Positions 1 to 5,194 of a stretch of DNA of 7,866 nucleotides are shown one piece after another; positions within the stretch are counted from its first letter, which is position 1, and each line of letters begins with the position of its first letter. Source of the stretch: CAYQJC01 sp964417825 (GTDB lineage Bacteria; Patescibacteriota; Minisyncoccia; Minisyncoccales; CG1-02-41-26). Below the pieces are notes generated by a model, which saw only the letters and a list, made by a program, of their open reading frames with translations, was not told the origin of the DNA and ran no database searches. The translations under genes and the position numbers were made by a program. The stretch covers positions 1-7,866 of the forward strand of contig CAYQJC010000023.1 in assembly GCA_964417825.1 (NCBI GenBank). The letters run 5' to 3'.

Positions 1-386
1 AAAGCCATATTAGCATTTTCTTGAACTTCCCAATCTAATTTCCCTAAGTATTGATCTAACCTTTCTACGGCTTCTTCAGAATATTTTACTGCCTCTCTTA
101 TCCTTCTCCTTTGCTCTCGATATAAAATATAGGCCTTGGCGGCTTTGACCAGACCCTCTAAAATTAAAACTTCTTCAACTATATCTTGAATTTGCTCAAC
201 CGTTGGAATTTCCTCGGTTTTGAATCTTCGGTTTAAAAGTTTAACTACTTTATCAGAAAGTTTCTGGGCTCTTTTGCCATCTCCTTGGTCAGTGGCCGTA
301 ATAGCTTTAAAAATTGCCTGAGTAATTCGATTCTGGTCAAACTCCACCAAAGTCCCATCTCTTTTTCTAACTTTGGTTATGGCCAT
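1..386 (-). CDS. nrdD: Anaerobic (class III) ribonucleoside-triphosphate reductase, N-terminal part (ATP-cone), truncated by window edge
   Basis: Only the first 128 codons are present; the gene continues past position 1. Residues 1-95 read as an ATP-cone, the allosteric nucleotide-binding domain of ribonucleotide reductases: it opens with KVRKRDGTLVEFDQNRI, then AIFKAI, and closes with the typical AYILYREQRRRIRE (85-98). The ATP-cone alone also occurs in class I/II reductases and NrdR. The following DWEVQENANM (118-127) resembles the DWRVxENSNM that enters the catalytic barrel of class III enzymes, which is why I prefer NrdD. The family makes dNTPs from NTPs with a glycyl radical in the cytoplasm. 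The start is the ATG at 384-386; no convincing Shine-Dalgarno precedes it. It lies downstream of ftsZ on the same strand across a 278-bp gap with its own promoter-like element. The radical site and activase NrdG lie outside the window, so the class assignment is strong but not final. Confidence 0.85.
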   Translation of the reverse strand, partial: MAITKVRKRDGTLVEFDQNRITQAIFKAITATDQGDGKRAQKLSDKVVKLLNRRFKTEEIPTVEQIQDIVEEVLILEGLVKAAKAYILYREQRRRIREAVKYSEEAVERLDQYLGKLDWEVQENANMA

Positions 387-415
387 AGATATATATTCTT
401 TTAAATAAAGTTAAT

Positions 416-424
416 ATAATAGCA
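416..424 (-). promoter_or_regulatory. Putative extended -10 promoter of nrdD
   Basis: On the minus strand this reads TGCTATTAT, matching the extended -10 pattern TGnTATaaT with one mismatch. Transcription would start near 409, leaving a leader of about 22 nt before the nrdD ATG. No good -35 hexamer is visible at the right distance, which an extended -10 can tolerate. The outer bases of the 421-470 inverted repeat overlap this element, so that repeat may act as an operator or as a structure at the promoter. I see no clear NrdR-box pair. Confidence 0.35.
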
Positions 425-470
425 ACAGCGAGCACGAGTCCTGTTGAAAGTGGAACGAGTCGCTGTTGTT
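421..470. repeat. Inverted repeat / hairpin 1 in the ftsZ-nrdD gap
   Basis: The arms caacagcga (423-431) and tcgctgttg (460-468) are perfect reverse complements. They extend by one wobble pair and one A-T pair to 421/470, around a 28-nt loop. No T-run follows on either strand, so it does not look like a Rho-independent terminator. It overlaps the putative nrdD -10 element. The loop contains one copy of the gttgRaagtggaa sequence shared with hairpin 2. Confidence 0.6.
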
Positions 471-498
471 GGGGTCTCCAATTCCGTTGGAAGTGGAA
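434..498. repeat. Degenerate short direct-repeat cluster
   Basis: acgagtc-ctgttg at 434-446 recurs as acgagtcgctgttg at 455-468. gttgaaagtggaa at 443-455 recurs as gttggaagtggaa at 486-498 (12 of 13 identical). The stretch therefore looks like two to three decayed units of about 20 bp made of the modules acgagtc, ctgttg and aagtgga. No coding gene explains it. It could be a tandem repeat, a repeated protein-binding site, or a fragment of a genome-wide interspersed element; one window cannot separate these. Confidence 0.5.
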
Positions 499-504
499 TT
501 GGGG
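476..504. repeat. Inverted repeat / hairpin 2 in the ftsZ-nrdD gap
   Basis: The arms ccaattcc (478-485) and ggaattgg (495-502) pair perfectly around the 9-nt loop gttggaagt. One wobble pair and one C-G pair extend the stem to 476/504, for ten pairs in all. No T-run follows on either strand. The loop and right arm carry the gttggaagtggaa sequence also found in hairpin 1, so the two structures are related. Confidence 0.65.
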
Positions 505-508
505 TATT

Positions 509-532
509 AGTCCCATCTCTTTTTCTAACTTT
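509..532. repeat. 24-bp exact direct repeat of the nrdD 5' coding end
   Basis: Positions 509-532 are identical over 24 bases to 351-374, which encode about residues 5-12 of nrdD (KVRKRDGT) on the minus strand. The copies are 158 bp apart and differ at both flanks. In the gap copy no ATG or ATP-cone reading frame continues, so it is non-coding as it stands. It may be the scar of a small duplication, with the repeat cluster between the copies. Confidence 0.75.
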
Positions 533-592
533 TTTAATCTTTTATTCCACAATTTCAAATCGGAAGTTCAGATTACTCTATTCTACCAAATC

Positions 593-619
593 AAAAAAAG
601 AGTTCAAATCCCTCTTTTT
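593..619 (-). terminator. Weak intrinsic-terminator-like hairpin downstream of ftsZ
   Basis: In the direction of ftsZ transcription the arms are AAAAAGAG and CTCTTTTT with a 9-nt loop (603-611), and the T-run reaches seven Ts. Only two of the eight stem pairs are G-C, and the T-run is mostly part of the stem, so it would be inefficient. Its place, 46-72 bp after the ftsZ stop, suits the end of the lepB-ftsZ operon. A separate perfect palindrome, ggaaaattttcc, lies at 641-652. Confidence 0.3.
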
Positions 620-664
620 CTTATTTTTTCGGGAAAACTCGGAAAATTTTCCACAGCTAAATTG

Positions 665-1594
665 TTAGGTTTTGGAAGTGGCAATCAAGGTCACTTTTAT
701 CTCGCCTTTTTCCAAAGCAAGATCATCGGAAACCCCAAGGATTATTTTGGTACCTGTTTTAACAATATTTTTTATAAAACCAGCGATAGTTTGAACTTCA
801 GAAATCGATAAATCGTTTCTTCCGGCAACATTAAGCAAAATACCTTGAGATTTCTCAATAGAAAAATCAAGCAAGGGAGAATGTAAAGCCATATTAGCTG
901 CTACTATTGCTCTCTTCTCTCCTCGAGAACGACCTAAACCTAAAAAAGCTCTCCCAGAATTTTCTAAAATCGATCGCAAATCGGCAAAATCAACATTAAT
1001 AATACCTGGCATTGAAACCAGGTCAGAAATTCCCTTGACTGCCTCCCTAAGAACCCCATCACAAAACCAAAAGGCATCTTCTAAAGTAGTGTTTGGTTCG
1101 ATTAATTTTAAGAGCTTGTCATTAGGAATACACAAGACTGTATCTACTTTTTTCTGCAAATTCTGAAGTCCCCAATTTGCTATCCTCCTTCGCTGTACTC
1201 CCTCAAATGAAAAAGGCAGAGTTACTATTGCTATTGTTAAAGCTTCTGAATTTTTAGCTATCTCTCCTAAAACCGAAATCCCAGGAGTACAAGTTCCTCC
1301 ACCTAAACCTCCAGTTAAAAATATCATTTCCGCTCCAGAAAGAGCTTTCTTTAATTCTTCATAACTTTCTTTAGCTGCTTTTTCTCCCAATTTGATATCC
1401 ATCCCGGTGCCTAACCCCTCAGTCACTTTTTGGCCAATTAAAATTTTCTTTGGGGCGGGAGATGCTCTCAGAACTTGAGCATCGGTGTTAACAGCAATTA
1501 GTTCCACTCCTTCAATTCCCTCTCTCACCATTCGGGAGATAGCATTAACTCCTGAGCCGCCGATCCCAACCACTTTTATCTTAGCTAAACTCAT
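665..1594 (-). CDS. ftsZ: Cell-division GTPase FtsZ, short and with an altered tubulin signature
   Basis: FtsZ polymerises on GTP into the cytokinetic ring under the membrane. Visible family features are KVVGIGGSGVNAISRM (7-22), VNTDAQ (35-40), GLGTGMD (60-66), PFSFEG (127-132), the T7 synergy loop NVDFADLRSIL (200-210, with N200, D202 and D205 intact) and a C-terminal lobe ending KVTLIATSKT. Two things are odd. The phosphate-binding signature, normally GGGTGTG, reads GGGTCTPG (98-105), with Cys for Gly at 102 and Pro for Gly at 104. The protein also stops at 309 aa, right at the end of the GTPase core, so the usual flexible linker and the C-terminal peptide that binds FtsA are missing. The ATG at 1592-1594 fits the family start; AAAG is the only weak ribosome-binding candidate. 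It follows ftsA by 59 bp. It is clearly in the FtsZ family, but whether it is the main FtsZ or a divergent paralogue cannot be settled here. Confidence 0.93.
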   Translation of the reverse strand: MSLAKIKVVGIGGSGVNAISRMVREGIEGVELIAVNTDAQVLRASPAPKKILIGQKVTEGLGTGMDIKLGEKAAKESYEELKKALSGAEMIFLTGGLGGGTCTPGISVLGEIAKNSEALTIAIVTLPFSFEGVQRRRIANWGLQNLQKKVDTVLCIPNDKLLKLIEPNTTLEDAFWFCDGVLREAVKGISDLVSMPGIINVDFADLRSILENSGRAFLGLGRSRGEKRAIVAANMALHSPLLDFSIEKSQGILLNVAGRNDLSISEVQTIAGFIKNIVKTGTKIILGVSDDLALEKGEIKVTLIATSKT

Positions 1595-1622
1595 ACTTTA
1601 TGTTTGGGTTTATTCCCACTCC

Positions 1623-1643
1623 AGCGAGAAAAGCTTCTCTGCT
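1623..1643 (-). repeat. Hairpin between ftsA and ftsZ
   Basis: In the sense direction the sequence is AGC-A-GAGAA-GCTT-TTCTC-GCT: eight pairs with one bulged A and a 4-nt loop. It sits 29-49 bases before the ftsZ ATG in the longest spacer of the operon. There is no T-run, so termination is unlikely. An RNA processing or stability element, or control of ftsZ translation, is possible. Confidence 0.45.
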
Positions 1644-1653
1644 AAAAGCGGGT

Positions 1654-2865
1654 TTAGGGTAAGAATATTTTAAATATTTTTTTTAACCTCTCTCCTAAAC
1701 CTTTACTAATACCCAAAGCTTTCTTTCTTCCAGGCCTTTGCTCATCAAAGCCAGAAAGTAAAAGTCCAGCGCAGGTAGAAAATTGAAGAGCGAGTGGTTG
1801 GGAGAATTCTTTAAAACTTCCCAATCGAGAAGGAAGTCTAAGCTTCTGTTTCGCAAATTCTACCATTCCCGGCAACTGAGCTCCCCCACCCGACAAAACT
1901 ACTCCAGCTGGTAAGGGATTTTCTCTAGTAATTCTTTTCAGAGCTTTTTGAACTTGAGAAAATATCTCTGAAACTCGAGCTTCGATAATATTTTTTAAAA
2001 ATTTCTTGTTAAAAGACAAGGATTTCTCAGGGACTTTTGCTTTTTCTTTTTTCTGCTTTTTACCTTCGGATTTTAAACTGCCAAATTCTCTTTTTATTTT
2101 CTCGGCAGTTGAAATTTCTGTCCGAAGACAGATTGCGATGTCATTGGTGATATTAGCTGAACCGATTGGAAAAATTGCAAAATCAACTAAATCTCCTTTC
2201 TCATAAACAGAGAGCGAGGTGGTACCAGCACCAATATCAACTAACAAAACTCCCAGTTCTTTTTGTTGAGGAGTTAATTGAGATCGAGCAGCAGCCAAAG
2301 GAGAGGGAATAACATCTAAGATTTGGAGTCCACTTTCGAAAACTGCTTTTTCTAAATTCTCTAAAATAGGAGAGAAGAGACAACAAAGAAGGACCTTTGC
2401 TTGAAGCCGCATCCCTTTCAAACCTAAAGGATCTTTTATACCTCCCTCTCCATCAATTATATATTCTCGAGGAAAAACCTCTAATATTTCTTTATTTGAT
2501 GGCAAATTAACTGCTTGAGCTTGTCGAAGGACTCTTCTCACATCCTCTTCGGAGATTTTCTGATCTGCTCGAGAAACAGAGATTACTCCTTCACTGGAAA
2601 TTGAAAAAAGATGACTCCCTCCGACATTTACTAACACCTCTCTAATTTTAACTCCTGCCTCTCTGGTAAGCTCTTCTCTTAGTTCAGCAATTATTTGAGA
2701 GACTTTCTCTGGTTTAATAACCTCTCCATTTCTCACCCCAAAACAGGGCTTCTCTGATTGGGCTAATATTTCAATTTCATCAGTATCTAAATTTTTCCTC
2801 CCTACCATTCCTTTAATAGAATAGGTCCCTATGTCTAAAGCAGTGAGAGTAATAGATTTCGCCAT
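1654..2865 (-). CDS. ftsA: Cell-division protein FtsA (actin-like FtsZ membrane tether)
   Basis: FtsA is an actin-fold ATPase that anchors FtsZ filaments to the inner membrane. The sequence shows the phosphate-1 loop ALDIGTYSIKGMVG (9-22), the 1C-domain region around VLVNVGGSHLFSISSEG (77-93), the second phosphate loop LLVDIGAGTTSLSVY (207-221), the adenosine motif VVLSGGGAQLPG (322-333), and a C-terminal amphipathic helix GLGERLKKIFKIFLP (389-403) that fits the membrane-targeting tail. Length (403 aa) is normal. Residues 265-281 form a lysine-rich stretch (SEGKKQKKEKAKVPEKS) in the 2A/2B region. The ATG at 2863-2865 lies 10 bp after the ybeY stop with no Shine-Dalgarno; translational coupling is plausible. 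ftsZ follows, the classic pairing, yet that FtsZ lacks the tail FtsA normally grips. No other division/cell-wall cluster genes are nearby. Confidence 0.95.
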   Translation of the reverse strand: MAKSITLTALDIGTYSIKGMVGRKNLDTDEIEILAQSEKPCFGVRNGEVIKPEKVSQIIAELREELTREAGVKIREVLVNVGGSHLFSISSEGVISVSRADQKISEEDVRRVLRQAQAVNLPSNKEILEVFPREYIIDGEGGIKDPLGLKGMRLQAKVLLCCLFSPILENLEKAVFESGLQILDVIPSPLAAARSQLTPQQKELGVLLVDIGAGTTSLSVYEKGDLVDFAIFPIGSANITNDIAICLRTEISTAEKIKREFGSLKSEGKKQKKEKAKVPEKSLSFNKKFLKNIIEARVSEIFSQVQKALKRITRENPLPAGVVLSGGGAQLPGMVEFAKQKLRLPSRLGSFKEFSQPLALQFSTCAGLLLSGFDEQRPGRKKALGISKGLGERLKKIFKIFLP

Positions 2866-2875
2866 AATAATAATT

Positions 2876-3322
2876 TTACAATTTTATAATTTTCTTAAGG
2901 TATTCTTCCTCCTTCTCTTTCATCTTTTTTGCTTCCTTCTCTGATTTCTCATGATCATACCCCAAAAGGTGTAAAATTCCATGAATGAGTACCCGAGCTA
3001 ACTCTTTTTTGAAATCCTCATTAAATTTTTTGGCATTTTTTTTGACCTCTCTTAAACAAATAACTACTTCTCCTAGCCCTTGAATTTTACGAAGTTCTTG
3101 CGACCAAGGCATCGGTTCTAATCCTTTCTCTTCAAAAGCCAGAACATCAGTTACTCGATTTTTCCCTCGATATTTTTTATTCAACTTTCTCATTCTCCCC
3201 GGACCGATAAAAGCAATTGATAGTATTCCATCCTTCTTCTCTTTTTGAAGAATGGTCTGAGCAATTTCTTTTATAAAATTCTGATCAATTTCAACTGAGG
3301 TTAGATTGTTTATTTCCACCAT
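2876..3322 (-). CDS. ybeY: Endoribonuclease YbeY (16S rRNA maturation / ribosome quality control)
   Basis: YbeY is a zinc-dependent single-strand RNase involved in 16S rRNA 3'-end maturation and 70S quality control. The family zinc motif H-x3-H-x5-H is present as HGILHLLGYDH (H114, H118, H124), preceded by ARVLI. TDVLAF (58-63) and GEVVICL (84-90) are the other conserved blocks. The 148-aa length is typical. The tail (about 126-148) is almost all Lys/Glu and looks helical. The ATG at 3320-3322 lies 20 bp after the rpsU stop; upstream is AT-rich with only a weak AAGA. Its position beside ribosomal protein S21 supports a shared role in small-subunit biogenesis. Confidence 0.95.
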   Translation of the reverse strand: MVEINNLTSVEIDQNFIKEIAQTILQKEKKDGILSIAFIGPGRMRKLNKKYRGKNRVTDVLAFEEKGLEPMPWSQELRKIQGLGEVVICLREVKKNAKKFNEDFKKELARVLIHGILHLLGYDHEKSEKEAKKMKEKEEEYLKKIIKL

Positions 3323-3342
3323 TCTTAAAAATATTTTATTAT

Positions 3343-3558
3343 TTATATTTTACCTAATTTTTTAAGCTTCTCATACTCCCTTTTTTTTGCTTCTCTTCTC
3401 AAAGCCGATCTTTTCTTCAGCTGCCAACTCTTTTTTCTTTCGCGAAAAAGTTTTTTCCTTGCCTCGAGCAAAATCCCGCTTTGTCTAATTTTTTGGGAGA
3501 AGCGCCGAACCAAATTCTGAGAAGATTCTCTCGGTTGTTTTTTAACTTCTAATGGCAT
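3343..3558 (-). CDS. rpsU: 30S ribosomal protein S21
   Basis: This is a 71-aa, strongly basic protein, the normal size for S21, a late-binding 30S protein near the 16S 3' end and the mRNA exit path. The family pattern is visible: PLEVKK at the start, NLVRRFSQKIRQSGILLEAR (15-34, like the ALRRFKRxxxxxGxLxExR block), then a run of Arg/Lys-rich helix with RSALRREAKKREY (50-62). The start ATG at 3556-3558 is the only sensible one. A 31-bp spacer separates it from the HIT gene upstream, with no Shine-Dalgarno. S21 helps the 30S engage leaders, so its presence is worth noting where most genes here lack a Shine-Dalgarno. Confidence 0.9.
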   Translation of the reverse strand: MPLEVKKQPRESSQNLVRRFSQKIRQSGILLEARKKLFRERKKSWQLKKRSALRREAKKREYEKLKKLGKI

Positions 3559-3579
3559 AGTTTTTAGTTTAAAGTTAAA

Positions 3580-3595
3580 GGTTTATGGTTTATGG
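3580..3595. repeat. Short tandem repeat (GGTTTAT)x2 over the HIT stop codon
   Basis: Two perfect 7-bp units plus GG span the end of the HIT gene and the spacer before rpsU. The adjoining spacer agtttaaagttaaag (3566-3580) is also internally repetitive. It is probably low-complexity spacer sequence. Confidence 0.4.
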
Positions 3596-3916
3596 TAACT
3601 TCATTGGTTTTCCTGATAAAAAATGGAGATGGAGATGATCTATCAACTGCCCGCCTTCTCGACCAACATTGAACACCAGCTTGTAACCTTTAATTTTTTT
3701 ATCAGCGGCAATTTTCTTAGCAGTACCAATTAGATCTTCACAAATTTTCTCTGCCCCCTGCGAATTTATCGATTCAATGTGATTTTTTGGAACAATCAAA
3801 AAATGAACCGGAGCTTTCGGATTAATGTCCTGGAATACTACAACCCTTTCGTCTTCATAGATCATTTTCGAAGGTATTTCCTTTTTGATAATTTTACAAA
3901 AAATACATTTATTCAT
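3590..3916 (-). CDS. HIT-family nucleotide hydrolase (HinT-like)
   Basis: HIT proteins hydrolyse or transfer nucleoside phosphoramidates and dinucleotides; bacterial HinT-type members cleave purine nucleoside phosphoramidates, including aminoacyl-AMP. The active-site histidine triad appears as HLHLHFLSG (H94, H96, H98), with H98 expected as the nucleophile. The fold is supported by CIFCKI (4-9), FQDINPKAPVHFLIVPKNH (28-46) and VFNVGREGGQ (81-90). At 108 aa it is a compact single-domain member and lacks the longer C-terminal tail of some HinTs. Its ATG at 3914-3916 overlaps the hisS stop in an ATGA, so it is probably translated by termination-reinitiation after HisRS. That link is suggestive, since HinT can hydrolyse aminoacyl-adenylates made by tRNA synthetases, but the functional tie is my inference. 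Confidence 0.92.
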   Translation of the reverse strand: MNKCIFCKIIKKEIPSKMIYEDERVVVFQDINPKAPVHFLIVPKNHIESINSQGAEKICEDLIGTAKKIAADKKIKGYKLVFNVGREGGQLIDHLHLHFLSGKPMKLP

Positions 3917-5187
3917 TTTTTAACTTTTTTCTTCATCTCTTTAACCACTTTGTTCATTGAAATAATTTTCTGTCTGCCGGTTTTCATCTCTCTTACAATA
4001 ATTTTTCCTTCTAAGGCTTCTCTTTGTCCTAGAATCAAAACATATTTCACATTAAGTTTATCGGCTAATTTCAGCTGGCTAGTTAGAGAATCTTTATAGA
4101 AAGTTTGAACAACCTTAATTTTTTCCTTTCGAAACTCCTCTAATAATCTCAATCCTTTTCTCTTGGCAAGTTCTCCAACTTGAGCTAAGAAAACTTGGGG
4201 TACTTTTTCCTTCACCGGGGGCTTTTTAGTTCTTAATTTAATTAAATTCGCTATTCTCTCTACCCCTCCGGCTCCCCCAGAAGCTGGCGTTTCTTTACCA
4301 CCCAATAATTTCACTAAATCATCATATCTACCACCTCCGGCTAATGCTCCTTGAGTTTTCCCTTCTTCTGATTGCTCAAAGATTTCAAAGACGGTCCTTG
4401 TGTAATAATCAATCCCTCTAACTAGATACGGATTTAAAATGTAAGGCAATTGTAACTCATCTAAAAACTCTAGTAAACTTTTGAAATGGTCATGACATTC
4501 TTTGCAGAGATGATCAACTATCTGGGGAGCATTTCTAATTATTCGCTGACATTTTTCTTCTTTACAATCCAGAACTCTCAGTGGGTTCTTCCGTAATCTT
4601 CGCCGACAATCACCACAAAGAGAAGATTGATGTGCCCTTAAGTAACTCGTTAAGCTTTTTTTAAAATAAGGGCGGCACTGAGAATCACCAATTGAATTCA
4701 CTTCAATAATTAAATCGCGAAATCCTAAATTTTTTAAAATAATGTAAAAAATTTGGATAATCTCTGCATCAATAACTGGATCGCCAATTCCTAAACTCTC
4801 AAAGCCAAACTGATAGAATTGACGATACCTTCCTGCTTGAGGCCTCTCATGTCGAAAAAAAGGGCCAAAATACCAAAGCCTAACTGGCTTTGGTAAGCTC
4901 TGCATACCATGTTGAATGTAAGCCCTTACAATTCCAGGTGTGCCTTCTGGCCTTAATGTTAGGCGATCACCTCCTTTGGTCCGAAAGCTATACATTTGTT
5001 TCTCAACAATATCGGTGGATATTCCCGTGCCTCTTTCAAAAAGCTCTGTTTGTTCTAAAATAGGGGTTTCAATCCTCTTGTAGCCATAAAAATCGGCTAA
5101 TTCTTGACAGACCTTTTCAATCTTTTGGAAATACGCTAACTCTTCTTCAAAAAGATCGTGCATCCCAGTTGGTGTTTGAAACTTCAT
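3913..5187 (-). CDS. hisS: Histidyl-tRNA synthetase
   Basis: This class II synthetase charges tRNA-His. Domains in order are: N-terminal PTGMHDLFEEE (6-16), motif 2 LRPEGTPGIVRAYIQHG (78-94), FRHERPQAGRYRQFYQFGFE (111-130), the HisRS-specific LVRGIDYYTRTVFEI (255-269), AGGGRYDDLVKLLGG (283-297), motif 3 GGAGGVERI (304-312), and a C-terminal anticodon-binding domain (about 330-410, including VFLAQVGE and YVLILGQRE). The length of 424 aa is normal. The insertion domain carries three cysteine pairs (C191/C194, C208/C213, C228/C231) that could bind a metal. Motif 3 is usually GFAxGxER; here it is GGAGGVER, a mild departure. The ATG at 5185-5187 lies 7 bp after the lepB stop without a Shine-Dalgarno. 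The TGA stop overlaps the start of the HIT gene. The last residues are a lysine-rich tail. Confidence 0.97.
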   Translation of the reverse strand: MKFQTPTGMHDLFEEELAYFQKIEKVCQELADFYGYKRIETPILEQTELFERGTGISTDIVEKQMYSFRTKGGDRLTLRPEGTPGIVRAYIQHGMQSLPKPVRLWYFGPFFRHERPQAGRYRQFYQFGFESLGIGDPVIDAEIIQIFYIILKNLGFRDLIIEVNSIGDSQCRPYFKKSLTSYLRAHQSSLCGDCRRRLRKNPLRVLDCKEEKCQRIIRNAPQIVDHLCKECHDHFKSLLEFLDELQLPYILNPYLVRGIDYYTRTVFEIFEQSEEGKTQGALAGGGRYDDLVKLLGGKETPASGGAGGVERIANLIKLRTKKPPVKEKVPQVFLAQVGELAKRKGLRLLEEFRKEKIKVVQTFYKDSLTSQLKLADKLNVKYVLILGQREALEGKIIVREMKTGRQKIISMNKVVKEMKKKVKK

Positions 5188-5194
5188 ATTAATA

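Noticed and set aside
386..400. atatatat-rich sequence next to the nrdD ATG as an NrdR box.
   Set aside because: Only the central AT alternation fits; the flanking ACAC/GTGT parts and a second box are missing.
434..498. CRISPR array.
   Set aside because: The repeats are short, degenerate and unevenly spaced, with no regular spacers and no cas genes.
367..558. A 63-codon minus-strand reading frame from a TTG, overlapping the nrdD start, with a hydrophobic stretch (LSTGLVLAVAIILTLF) like a small membrane protein.
   Set aside because: It runs through both inverted repeats and the 24-bp duplicated segment, overlaps nrdD out of frame, starts with TTG without a ribosome-binding site, and the hydrophobic part comes from T-rich DNA. 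Chance is the better explanation.
570..625. gagttcaaatccctc resembles a tRNA T-arm, suggesting a tRNA gene or tRNA fragment after ftsZ.
   Set aside because: The T-stem does not pair properly, and I find no matching acceptor, D-arm or anticodon arm in the preceding 70 bases.
387..664. Cobalamin or other riboswitch ahead of the reductase gene.
   Set aside because: The conserved B12-box or nrdJ-type core sequences are not seen, and the promoter-like element lies downstream of the hairpins.
444..668. Plus-strand reading frame of 74 codons in the ftsZ-nrdD gap.
   Set aside because: It is antisense to the operon, low in complexity (Phe/Ser/Leu runs) and made of the same repeats; no family pattern is visible.
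1485..1673. Plus-strand reading frame of 62 codons antisense to the ftsZ start.
   Set aside because: It is a shadow of ftsZ and the ftsA-ftsZ spacer; it has no domain and the opposite strand is clearly coding.
2006..2206. Plus-strand reading frame of 66 codons antisense to ftsA.
   Set aside because: It mirrors the lysine-rich part of ftsA, giving a Phe-rich shadow protein.
3779..4099. Plus-strand reading frame of 106 codons, hydrophobic and Phe-rich, antisense to hisS and the HIT gene.
   Set aside because: The hydrophobicity is the complement of lysine-rich coding sequence; both minus-strand genes are unmistakable.
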